Shown here one piece after another: positions 32,185-42,653 of a stretch of 64,000 nucleotides of DNA. The stretch is taken from assembly GCA_903772945.1 (NCBI GenBank), contig CAICTM010000241.1, positions 22,608 to 86,607 of the forward strand, given 5' to 3'. The notes below the pieces were generated by a model that saw only the letters and a program-made list of their open reading frames with translations, did not search any database and was not told the DNA's origin. Numbering within the stretch: the first letter of the stretch is position 1; each line of letters starts with the position of its first letter. This DNA comes from Seminavis robusta (taxonomy: Eukaryota; Bacillariophyta; Bacillariophyceae; Naviculales; Naviculaceae). Both the position numbers and the translations under genes were made by a program.

Positions 32185-34193
32185 CGATCGATTGACAAGC
32201 TATTTTGGTTGCAACTAAATAATGGTATACTAATAATGGGCTGATGGGTATTCCCGTATGATTGGGGTGTTCTGAATTTCGGAAAGATCGAATTTCTCTT
32301 CTCTCGAGCTTTTGAGAGAATGCAAGCCACCTTACCCGACCTTACAGGCTTGGATAGGCAGCTTACTCAAGGAAGGTTCCGACAGACTTATTTGTACCGG
32401 TATGGCATACAGTTGTCATGTATGATATGTGCATCCAATAAGGCAACTGACGCCATGGCATCCACAACAAATTCTTTTTTCGCCCTCAAGAAATTGGCTG
32501 CTTGATGCGTTTGGTGTTCTTTCGGCGAGGTGACGTCCATGTTCTTTCACAGTGATAACTGGTGTTTAACGGCGAAAGCGCGCCAAAAATTGAAACACAC
32601 ATCATGAATAAGTGTGTCCGTACCGGTGGGCCGGCACAAGACTTGGATCCACATTTCGTTTGTGTGGGGGTCTACTAGCTAGCTAGTAGTAGAACAGGTG
32701 GATTATCTGCGGGATCCACATTTTTGTTGGTTCTTTGCACCATTCTGGAACAACTCAAAGATAACTAACTATACCCGTACGTAGCTAGCTAGCCAGTCAG
32801 CTTGCTACCGTAGCTAGAGTACAATGTAGTTCATGATGTGCTTCACCATGAATGAATCCAGGGGCCACATCCAAAGCTTTGGCTCCATTTTTGAAAGATG
32901 GCTGGAGGTCAGGGAGGATTGGTTCAAGGGCAATGTCGACACCATCAAGCTCTTTGCGCGCTACAGTATCATGCTACTGGGTCGACCGGCCAAGGGATGG
33001 GTGGTCGTCGAAACAGGTAAAATAAAATCCAAGGACTCTACGAGCACGCATCCGCAGGGGGTGAGAAGCCATCTTACCTGGAAGGTCCATCCCGTCGCCA
33101 CCGATGCCGGTCCTGTCTGCGCCAAGGTGTGGGGATCTAACGAAGCAGTAACGGACGAACGAACGAACGATTGCGTGGCTGCACCAAAACGAAAGCAACC
33201 AGTTTAGCTTGCTAATGTGGCCAGCCAGTTGTGCATGAAGAGCAACCGCCGTCTGATTGGCTGCCTGGCGGTAAAACCATTGTCTTCTATCTATCTCTGC
33301 TATGCTAAGTCAGTAATAAGGCCACTGACTCCAGAGCGACTAGTACTACTCCTGCTGCTCTCTGCTCTTCAGCAAGTGAGCGAACGAATGAATTCCTTTT
33401 CGAGCAGCCACAAGCAGTTGATGCTAGCTAGCCGCACTTCAGATCACCTCGCTATCGTACCGGCCAACCATTTACGGTTAGCGGCTTTCACGCAAATTTA
33501 TCAACGATCATTAGCTATGTGCTCTGGGTGCCCAGCCATCGTTCTCGTCGCCAGCCAACGTACATCCAGGGAGAGAATAATTATTGACAACATGCAAAGG
33601 AAATTTATTTTAAAATGTCAACTCGAAACTGTTGACTCAGACAACTACTGTACATGATCCGCAGCGATATCAGGAGCCCTCGGCGACATCATGAGCGAAG
33701 GTATCCAGCCAGTTGGTGTTCCATGGGGCCCCTCCTCTCTCAGCTGCTTCAAGTTGTTTGCTTGTTTGCTCGCCACTGCAGTCAACTGGGTATGGCGTAC
33801 CGTGGCTACTTCAGAAAGAAAGGAGCTTAAAAGGTCCTTCACTGTAGAAGACACCTCTGGCTGGCTACAATAGCTACTATACTTGACCAAATAGTGCTTG
33901 GAATGGGTGGTGCTTGGTGGTAGCTAGCTATCTGACTGGACAGAATTTTCGCCACTGTGACTGGGTTAGCTACGTTGCGCGTTGCTCTTCACGGAAAGCC
34001 AAAGGGCTCCATCAGTGGCTGGGAGTTTTGGACACCTTGGTTCAAGCAGGGACCCGAGAGGCATGCATTCAAGGATAGCACAGTAAGCTTCACAGAACCT
34101 CCAACCAAGAAACTGAAATCGCTCTCTCTCACAATTTCCATAATTCACAAACTGAACTTCTCAGCTCACCCTCCCACTCAAGTAATCAAAACC
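32185..34193. other. Intergenic sequence, no gene supported
   Basis: A 124-codon plus-strand frame (32833-33207) starts with ATG but has no family resemblance and overlaps an equally open minus frame, so I do not call it. CTAGCTAG runs lie near 32675 and 32785. The right part (from 33996) belongs to the duplicated segment described separately. Confidence 0.5.
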
Positions 34194-34535
34194 ATGTCCA
34201 ACATTTCTGAAGAGCAACTCCAACAGTTCATCTTTGATGCATTGGAAGGTCCCCAGTTGCCATCCAAACCTTCCACAAGACAATCGTCCTCCAAACGAGG
34301 AAAAAGTAAAGGCAAAGAAACCCGCAAGGCACCCAAAAGACCTTCCGAGATTATGGTTCCTTGTGCTAGATTGGATCCCCAAGAAATTGTGTCTCTCCTC
34401 GAAATCTATGCAAGCTCAGATGGTGGCAAAGCCGAGCTCTTACTTGATTCATTGAAGAATTCAAGCACTGAGGTTGAGTACCACAGCAGCAACCACAACA
34501 GAGTGAGGAGAGGAAAAGCTCCAAAGGCGGCATAA
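34194..34535 (+). CDS. Small protein of a tandem pair, function unknown (copy 1)
   Basis: 113 aa from the ATG at 34194; the frame remains open upstream but without an ATG. The N-terminus is MSNISEEQLQQFIFDALEG, a predicted amphipathic helix, followed by a Lys/Ser/Arg-rich linker (residues 30-55). A second conserved block follows (IMVPCARLDPQEIVSLLEIYA and KAELLLDSLKN), then a basic tail ending APKAA. No family is recognised. Its paralog at 34962-35276 keeps both helical blocks and varies the linker, so the helices are probably the functional parts. The basic linker suggests a nuclear or nucleic-acid partner, which is inference. Confidence 0.7.
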   Translation: MSNISEEQLQQFIFDALEGPQLPSKPSTRQSSSKRGKSKGKETRKAPKRPSEIMVPCARLDPQEIVSLLEIYASSDGGKAELLLDSLKNSSTEVEYHSSNHNRVRRGKAPKAA

Positions 34536-34961
34536 GGGGTGTTCTTACTCCCTCAATTGTATCAACATGATGCATTCCTTTTATGCATAAACTCTGGGCC
34601 TTGATTTGCATCCTCAGTTGGCTTGGATAGCAACTCTTGGCGAAACGAGCGTTACAAGGTTTCTCACAGCACAGCAAACACTTTTTGGAAATCTTCCATA
34701 ATTTAATCATAAGTTTACGTAAAATAATTTCCATTATTTTAGGCAGAAGTTTGAATCTAGCTAGCTAGCTAGCTAGCTAGGTAAATCTAGCTAACAAGTA
34801 TGTGCATATTGAAATCTACCCAATTCCGGAAATTGCTGTGACTGGAATTGTTTAAGTCGCGTTCAGTCCAAGGGCTCCATGCGTGGACTCGATGACACAG
34901 CATGAGCTTATGCTTGTAAAGCAAGGACCCGAGTTGGGCGCATTCGAGAGAGTACACCAAA
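34536..34961. other. Spacer between duplicated genes
   Basis: Contains the 3' flank of copy 1, an (AGCT)n run at about 34756-34782 and the upstream part of copy 2. No further gene. Confidence 0.6.
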
Positions 34962-35276
34962 ATGGAAGCACTCTCTCAAAAATCAGCCCACCTTCGTAAG
35001 CACAAAACCGTGTCCAACATTTCTGAAGAGCAGCTTCAACAGTACATCTTTGATGCATTGGAAGGTGTTCATTTGCCATTAAAACCTTCCACATCACAAG
35101 CCTCCTCCAAACAAAGAAAGGTTAAAAGCAAAGAAACCCACAAAGGACCATCCATGATTGTGGTTCCCTGTGATAGATTGGATCCCCAAGATATTCTGTT
35201 TCTCCTCGAAATCTATGCAAACTCAGATTGTGACAAAGCTGAACTTTTGTTCTATTCATTGAAGAACAAACACTGA
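34962..35276 (+). CDS. Small protein of a tandem pair (copy 2, altered at both ends)
   Basis: 104 aa if translation begins at the ATG at 34962. The codon matching the start of copy 1 is GTG here (ACCATGTCC in copy 1, ACCGTGTCC in copy 2), so an upstream ATG adds about 16 residues (MEALSQKSAHLRKHKT). The conserved SNISEEQLQQYIFDALEG and RLDPQDILFLLEIYA blocks are intact. The C-terminus stops at LKNKH because a ~150-bp insertion follows; the original basic tail can still be seen in DNA at about 35433-35480. Whether it is expressed is unknown. It may be a working paralog with new ends or an early pseudogene. Confidence 0.55.
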   Translation: MEALSQKSAHLRKHKTVSNISEEQLQQYIFDALEGVHLPLKPSTSQASSKQRKVKSKETHKGPSMIVVPCDRLDPQDILFLLEIYANSDCDKAELLFYSLKNKH

Positions 35277-35775
35277 GAGCGAGTTTGTTTGTTTTGTTTG
35301 TTAATCTCCACCGGTGCTGTGAGGGGTCGGGTAACACGAGATGCAAGCAGAGCTCCCCTATCCTCCCAGCACCTAGGAATTGCTAGATTAGAATAAGTTA
35401 CTACTGCACTACTCTATGGAGTGAGTGCCCAAACAACAACCAGACCCGAATAAGAAGAGGAAAAGCCCAAAAGACAGCATAAGGGGTGTTCCTACTCCCT
35501 CAAACGTAGCAATTTTGTTTTGTTGACATGATGCATTGCTTTAATGCATAAACTGTTGGCCTTGAGTTGCATCATAAGTTGATTGGATGGAATCTCTTGG
35601 CGGGTAATCAAGGTTGCTTTCAGCACAGATGGTACTCGTGTAGTTTGCCAACTGCAAGGCTTCGATAAAATAGCGGGCTGGATCTATTGGCACTACAATC
35701 TGTGTTACGGCTTCTAACCTAGTAGCCGCCCTCTCTAGCTCCTCAAATCCTATAACGCGAAGGGAAGTATAAGCA

Positions 35776-35860
35776 AGCAATCACTGCACTGTGCAACGAT
35801 GAAAGATCCATGCACGCATACTAGAAAGCAATCACTGCACTGTGCAACGATGAAAGATCC
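35776..35860. repeat. Direct repeat of 35 bp, spaced 50 bp
   Basis: AGCAATCACTGCACTGTGCA followed by ACGATGAAAGATCCA occurs exactly twice (about 35776-35810 and 35826-35860), separated by a short A/T-rich piece. It is a recent local duplication. Confidence 0.9.
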
Positions 35861-36603
35861 AATCGCATTGTTGAAAGGATCAGTACAAGAGAATTTCTCA
35901 GCAAACTACTTTGAACAAAGGGCCCGCCCCTACGCTAGTCTACTTTTTTATCCGCACGAGCGTGGACCAATCTCATTTCAAACACTGCGAGAAAGGCTTT
36001 CGTAAGGCGCAGATGCTTGGGATTGCCCTACCTGAACATGTTCAAGGAAGCAAGATGCTGGTGTGGCGGGGCTTTTCATTCAGCCTTACCGGTATTGACA
36101 AAGCAAGGGCCACGGTGGTGACGAACATCCAAGTTATTTTCGGTTCTCGGAATACAGGATCTTTGAATGGTCAGCTTTGCATTGAGGGCAAAAGATGCAC
36201 GAGAGTGGAGAGGAACGAATAGTCAAGGTTGGGTTCACACACCACTTCAACGTGATACGTGATCTCAAGATGTTGGGAATCCCTCTTTGGAGGTGCGACA
36301 TGCAAAAATTCCTCCTAACATGCTTCTTCAACAGCAGCCAGCTGGTGTCGTTCCACACCCCGCACCACTTAGGCATTCAAGGGTCCGTTGTATCTAGGAT
36401 CTGGCAGTGGGATTGCTTCTTTCTTGCTTGCACTAACAGACACGATGCAATCTTCGCACGAGCAGGGATGCAAAGCTTCAATGGGATCGCACCAGTACCA
36501 CTTTGCTGTGTCACCCACGTCGCCGGGTTGCTTTCCGTTGTGCCCTGCTTTCTTGGTCAGGATGTGCAGCCACAGGGTTGTCTCTGACAAGCAAAAGCCA
36601 GGC

Positions 36604-36896
36604 AGATCCGAGCTGTAACAGGACTACATGCCGCGCCAAGATGCGCTCAGGGAGGACGTACCGGTGGACCGTGCAGGTTATTTGCTTCAAGCAACGCACC
36701 AATGGCCCAATCCCAGTACCGGTGGAGCTACCGGTGGTATAAGTATCGACTGCAAGAGGATCAAAAGCCGGGTACTCAGTAGATCAGAGATGTAACATCA
36801 GAACACCATGCCGCGCCAAGAGGCGATCAGGGAGGACGTACCGGTGGGCCATGCAGGTTTTCAACCACTGGCTCAATCCCACTACATGTACCGATC
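36604..36896. repeat. Two ~115-bp repeats with a 180-bp offset
   Basis: Both units contain CATGCCGCGCCAAGA, TCAGGGAGGACGTACCGGTG, TGCAGGTT and CAATCCCA in the same order. The units lie at about 36604-36722 and 36784-36896. They are non-coding and of moderate divergence. Confidence 0.85.
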
Positions 36897-38181
36897 CTGG
36901 TATTAACTTATGGACTGGTATAAACGTATGGACTGCAATCGAGAGAGGATTTCTGACCAGCACGAGAGGCAAGACAACCATCGACGATTTTTTGAATCGA
37001 GTTGATTCCCAATAACCATCTCCTAGCTAGCTCTCCAGACCAAAAAAGACGGAGGATTTAGAGACTTCAATGACCAAACTGCCCACAGTGCCTGGCTAGC
37101 TAGGCTCTGCATAGGCTCAAAACAGATTTTGCATAGCTTTTTGCATGCACCTTCCTGAAAATCATGCATGCCTTACCTTCTTGTCTACTACATGCAGCCA
37201 GTAGGAACATTGTCATCCATGAAGCCATGAAAGTGAGTGGTACCGGTATACATGTGAAGGAATTGAATTGCCCCTCCATTAATATTTTAAGTCCTGCTTT
37301 TTCAACCGAAAGCATTCTTGTTTTTCTATCCTAATGCTTCTCTTACGAGAGGGGAAGATTCAAAGGGAAATGAAAGACAATTTTTGATTTTTCTTTAAGA
37401 GAAAAGAGCGGATTTAAGAGGATGAATAGAAGGGTTCCGGGTAGTTCCCTTTCCACTGACACTAAAGAGGGCTTTTACTGCCACCGGTATACTCTGGTAC
37501 TGTAGTAAAATTGATATACCGGAGCTCTTACAGTCACTCATACCGGTATGAACAATATTAGTTCTTAGAATCCTGTGGCGACGCTTTTTCACCACGTAAC
37601 GCGTCATATTTTGAATTGACCATTGAGGGATCTCTTTACTAAGTCCTGGAAGGTTGAAAGATTCTTTTGGCGACGCTTTCCACCCACGTAAGGCGTCGAA
37701 GTTCGGATTGAGGGAACCCCAGTTTCGTCTTGCAGTAGTTCTTACTTATTACTTACAGTATTGTGATGGGTGAATTGGTACAAGCGCTCTGACGTGGTTC
37801 ATTAGATCACTCTGGTTCTTTTCTTGGGATCACCCTTGATCTTCAGCCAAGCCTGGATACAGCAGCCGCAAGCAATGCAGACCTGCAGCTACCAGGTCCA
37901 GATCTACTGGCACAAGCTGCTTCCTTGCGGAATCAAGTCTGGGCTGATCTACCAATGGGCTTTTGGCTCTTGAGATGGAATTTCCAGACCAAAGGCAAGC
38001 AATCAATCAGGCTTGGAGCGTAGCTTGCTTCCTTGCATGGTTGCTGATGGGTACTAGCCAGGGTAAAGATAGGGTTTGACTTGGGTGAAAGTTTACCTTA
38101 GCTCATGTGTAAATAATAACCAATTCTATAAAGTACATGCATCTTATGATATGAAAAATAGTGCCAGTTGGCTGAGGGCGC

Positions 38182-38550
38182 CTATTGCTTTTGGTTTGCC
38201 TGGTTGCGAGTCTTTTCTGATTCCATTGCTCTGGCAATCATGGCATCTTCGTCTTCTTCATCCGCCAGAGAATCTTCATCTTGGTCATCATTGAATAGAT
38301 CATCGTCAGCACCAAAGAAATCCTCTTCATCAAGCAGAGCAAGAGCTTCATCGAGTACCCGGGAGAGATGCATGCGAGGGCTCTCTCCAGGTTGCTGCGC
38401 GGATCTTCTTGCAGCCTCTTCTTCTTGGGTGCTGCCAGTCATAAAGGGCCAAGAGACAACTCGAGGGAGGGATTCATCTTGCTGCTGGTCGCGGCGTTCC
38501 AAAAGAGCGCTGGAAACGGTGTGGAAGGAAGAGCAAGAAGCGATAGTCAT
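38182..38550 (-). CDS. Small acidic protein, function unknown
   Basis: 122 aa from a clear ATG. The N-terminal 40 residues are Ser/Thr/Arg-rich (MTIASCSSFHTVSSALLERR). Residues 65-105 are strongly acidic, with a helix SRVLDEALALLDEEDFFG followed by a run of Asp/Glu. The end is basic and Gln-rich. No family is recognised. The protein-like acidic helix and the upstream non-coding flank support a gene, but its length makes this uncertain. Confidence 0.55.
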   Translation of the reverse strand: MTIASCSSFHTVSSALLERRDQQQDESLPRVVSWPFMTGSTQEEEAARRSAQQPGESPRMHLSRVLDEALALLDEEDFFGADDDLFNDDQDEDSLADEEDEDAMIARAMESEKTRNQANQKQ

Positions 38551-41500
38551 GGTGGCTAGTTACTGTTAGTTGGTGGTGCGGTTGTGTAAGTTGTGGAGGT
38601 TTTAGCTTTCTCGTTTTTAGAATTGTGAGAAGAGAGCTGAAGGATTAGCTGATGCGCTTTCCGACTCTATCCACTCCAGCTGATGGAGTATGATGGGTGC
38701 TGACGTGTTTGCTACCGGGAGTATAGCCCATATCGGACCCCAAGCCACAAGCCAAGTGCAAGACTATGAACAAGAATGCATGCGCAAGCTGCATTACATT
38801 TTGCCAGTTAGTTTTGAAATAAATTTCGGAACCTCAGCTGCTTCAAGCTGTTTCAGGCTGCACAAGCCCCAGCCACCGTTGAGTTGCCGCAGATTGTCGC
38901 AGATTTCACCACCGAAAAACGTTGTATGCAACTTTGCAGAGGACCCCTTCACGTACAAAGGACATTTGTTGTACCAGGAATCAGATAGCAGAAAAATTGA
39001 ATGGGGTTCGTCGCGCTTTATCTCTTGCCGGACCCCAAAAATGTACGATTCCTTTATTGCGAGGTATGGACAGTCCCGGTGAAGAAAATCAAGCGACCAT
39101 TTAAATGATAGATTGTTCTTGTCTTGGCCAGGTTACAGCCAAGGGCCAAGTTTCACTGAGGTGAGATATAGAAGAAGCTCTAGTAGATTGGCTTTTAAAT
39201 AATGTAAAAGATGGTGGAGAAGAAACAGCTTGTGCGCTCAGAAGCTTACGCTTACCGGTATGATAGTACGGTACCGTGCGCTTTGGAAGCGTGAGACTTG
39301 AGGGAGACTTGAGAGTTGAGAGAATCTGATGCATGAGTTTGGTACTGGTGGCTGATTGGTCCTACAGTACAATGTAGACTGAGACTACTAGCTAGACTAC
39401 TAGTGTTTTAAGAGCTAGCTACTAGCTAGAGTACTGCATTGCACTCTGCTAGCTACTCCTACTGTGCTACGGTATCGGTACTGCAATGCCAAACCGGTAC
39501 TGCTCGTCAATAAATCAATAAGGAAAGAGCAGATTATTTGGAGTCGTGAATGTTAAATCTATATTTATCTTGCTTGGTTCAGCTTCAAGATCAATTTAAT
39601 GTGGTTTAACCTCCAGGGAAGTACCGTATTGAAGAACGAAGGCCTGTTCCTAGGCTGCACGTGTCTAGTTTACAGACACTGTGGATCCAGCTGGATCTTT
39701 CAGCAAATTTTCTTTTCACGCAGCTATTAGCCATAGCAATAGCTAGCTAGCTAGACTATTAATAGTATGATATTTAAAATACTGTACCAAGCTACGAGGC
39801 TGTACCGTACCGGTACCGGTACCACCTACCGGTATGAACTACCGCTACCAGCTACTAGCTAGCATCCAGTCAAGATCTCCTAGTAGCCAACCAGGAGTAC
39901 AACGGAAAACCCGCAATACATTAGGTATTGGGTAGCTAGAGCAGCTGCTAGAGCTATCATAGCCACTCCAGAGTATTGAGTACTACTAGTAGTAAATAAA
40001 GAATTCAAATGGTTCAACCACTCAAAAGCTCAATGCCGTACCGCCAAGGAAGTAGTCTTATTCGGACTCCCTTCTTTTCCCCCATCTTATTGCCTCCGCT
40101 CTTATAGTAGTCCACGAGGCTGTGGACTAACCGAATTGCCCAGAACAGCATTATTTGCTACCTTCGTATCAAGTTTCAAGAAGGGATCTTATCAACCTTA
40201 TTGTATCCTTGCGGTCTCGGAACAAGCAAGAGCAGGGTTGCCGGGATCTGGAGATGCTGCGGCAACTGAAGCCGACAACGCCGAACTCGATAGTTCAACG
40301 GGCCGAGGATGACTGAAAACAAAGGAACAAAGGAACTGCCAAACAGCTCGAGCAGCCTCAAGCAGGACAGTCCCAACCAACCCTTTGGTGATGTACTGAG
40401 GGGGAACGTGCCCTAGCATGCGCTAGCTAATTTCAAACTTTGACTCCAACCTGGCAACATCGCTGGCCAAAAGAAGTCTTTGACACAAAGTGAGGTACCG
40501 TACGTGCCTGACGATGCGCCCTCTAAGGAGACTTTCTTGAGCCTTTCTTGATTCCCTTTCGATGCTAATTCCCTCGTTTGAATAGGCCACGTTGCCCTGT
40601 CTATAGATCTCGAGGGCTCCGAGTCCTTCAGCCACTCAGGCTAGCTAGCTAATCAGTCCTCGCATGGCATTGAGCCTGATAAAACGGATGCTGCATCTAA
40701 TAGCTACTGAGTATTGCCCAGTAGTTGACAACTGTTGCGTTGACACGGGTTCGTGGCTGGGGGTGATCGTCGTTGCTCGCTCATGGCCACAAGCCTGGCG
40801 ACGCGATCGACAAATTCCTCAGTTGCCGGAGCACTTGTTGATGAGTGGAAGTTGAACCTTTTGGCGGCCCCTCCAATGAACTGCCGTCGCTCCTCATGCT
40901 CGATGGACGGAGGACGGAGCCAAGTCTTGCTGGAACCAATCCGCAGCAGAGGCCCTCGTCCTCCTGCTGGTTTCTCGGCGAGCTTAGGAAGAGCCTGGGT
41001 GGAATGGCTCGATTGACGTTGCTCTTCGCTTTAGCTCCGATCTCTCGTCGTCGCCATCGGAGACGCAAGATTGCAACTTAGGGAGGACGAAAACGTGATC
41101 TCCAAGGTTTCAGCATCCATGTTCCTCGACGACTTCTCATCGACGATTGCTGTTGGCTGGGACAGCGGTTCGACTAACGATCATTCGATTCGGGTGCGAC
41201 TTTCGTATCGTCCTTCTGCTGTCATCCTCGCGGGCTCGCCTGGACCCAGTTCTTGCTCTCCTCATCGCACATTGTGCTCGGGGCTTGGAAAGCTTGACGT
41301 CTCGTACGGTACCGGTACTTCACGGAATGCTTGCTTCGTCGTTGCTCGGCACTGAGCGAGCTGCACTTGAAGTCGTATCCCTTTCTGGCTAATACTGCCC
41401 ACTAAGCAGCAAATGCATCCGCTTCCGCAAATGAGAAGCACCGCACTCAAAGAGGAAGCATCTATTTCGAGGCTCGGAGTCGAATGGTGCGATGAAAGGA

Positions 41501-42653
41501 GTCAAGCTGCATGCGTGCGCTGCCTGTTGCTTGCGTCACAAATATGGTATCATCCGTGGCGCGTAGATCAAAACACGGGAGCAGGACACGAAGATGAGGC
41601 CACAAACAGAGATGGTGAAGCCGACTCGACTCTTTGACAGTGTCTCTCTTGTCCTCGTTTGGTGGACTCTCGTTGCTGGGCTGCTTCATGCTTCATGATT
41701 AGTTGAGCTTTTATGGCCGTATAGTATAGACTGGTTCTGCGGCAACGAGAATACTAGCCTCCACAAGGTCTTGACCGGGCAATGACACTATGGTGGTTAG
41801 TGTTGGTTCAGCACTCTGCAATGAGGCGTTCATCCACGGCGAAGGATCTTGACGATGCCTCGCATTCTCTCTAACCAAGCCTGGCGCCCCGAAGCGGTTG
41901 TATTTTGGGACCTTCGCTTGTCGGTTCTTTCGAAGGCAACCAAGAGAGAAGGCAGGTGTTGTTGCAACTGAAGCAAAGTCGCTCGCCCAGAAACGTCGCC
42001 AAAGAAGCCCATCTCAACCCTCATTCAGTTGAAGGTCGCTCGTCTTCTTCCAGCTTCCGATAGCAGTGGCGAGCTGCGTCTCTCAGCCTCAACTGGACGC
42101 CCAGAAGCAAAAGCCACCCTCTTGACCGCTAGGTCCTTTCGGGTCCTGCCCAAACCTTCTGGTTTCCGTGGTTCTAGTAAGGACTTGGCCGTGAAAGCCT
42201 CCTTCGCCTTTCACTTTGTCATATTCGACGTAGGAACAGCGACTACCAGTGGCCAACGCTTGGCGTCAAGATGAGCGTCTTGTGTCTTCTTTTCCTCTTC
42301 CAACCGAAAATAAACTTGGCATTCTAAACCAAGCAAAGCTGCAAGCTTGAAATCTGTTCGCTGTCGACACGGTATCCTACAAGAAGGGTGATCTTCGTTG
42401 TTCTCTCTGGTGGGCTTTCAGATCCGCAGAGCCAACCTTTGCCACCCGTACCCTCTAAAGCCACCAATTGCTACAGACACGTACAAGTATCCTCCAGAGC
42501 CATTCGTACCCATAGCTGGAAAAGCAAGACCTGAGCTAGCTAGCTAGATGTCCATGTAGTGTGTAATGCAAGATCTACTGTAACAGGACAGGTTATCTAA
42601 TATACAAAGCGTAACTGTGGGCAAATCGACTAGAGGTTTTGAAGCCCACCCCC
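38551..42653. other. Long intergenic region, no gene supported
   Basis: Open frames on both strands between about 40660 and 42280 overlap each other without motifs. Much of 41480-41870 is a degenerate repeat also found inverted at 46570-46915. CTAGCTAG and TACCGGTACC clusters occur at about 39390-39470 and 39800-39860. Some of the 40.6-42.3 kb stretch may be a decayed gene, since its GC and codon-like texture exceed the flanks. Confidence 0.5.
41480..41870 (-). repeat. Degenerate repeat, inverted partner of 46570-46915
   Basis: Its reverse complement matches the right copy in blocks: GATCCTTCGCCGTGGAT, GTG-GAACCAAC, AGAACCAGTC, AAGCAGCCC-GCAACG, GAGGACAAGA-AGACACTG and CTCCTTTCATCGCACCA. Indels are frequent. 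The two copies bracket the receptor gene at 42654-45356. Confidence 0.75.

Larger units (their letters stand above)
33996..35595. repeat. Tandem segmental duplication carrying a small gene
   Basis: Copy 1 (about 33996-34640) and copy 2 (about 34865-35595) share upstream sequence (AAGGGCTCCAT, then GGACCCGAG). They also share the coding region and the 3' flank (GCATAAGGGGTGTTC, GACATGATGCATT and AATGCATAAACT). Copy 2 has about 150-160 extra bases (about 35277-35432) inserted near the end of the coding region. The unit is about 0.65 kb with an offset of about 0.8-0.9 kb. Confidence 0.9.
35596..38181. other. Intergenic region with several short direct repeats
   Basis: No coding frame is supported. 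It contains a 50-bp-spaced repeat at 35776-35860, a 180-bp-period repeat at 36604-36896, and a small repeat of TGGCGACGCTTT..CACGTAA.GCGTC at 37574 and 37668. ACCGGT palindromes are frequent (36660-36735, 37240, 37480-37550). Confidence 0.55.

Noticed and set aside
32833-33207. 124-codon plus-strand frame with ATG
   Set aside because: No family resemblance, no supporting neighbour, and a long overlapping minus frame; I could not separate it from chance.
35911-36587. Two overlapping plus-strand frames
   Set aside because: No recognisable domain or conserved pattern, and the region is made of short repeats.
40660-42280. Several open frames on both strands
   Set aside because: They overlap one another, and part of the stretch is a degenerate repeat; perhaps a decayed gene, but no single frame can be supported.
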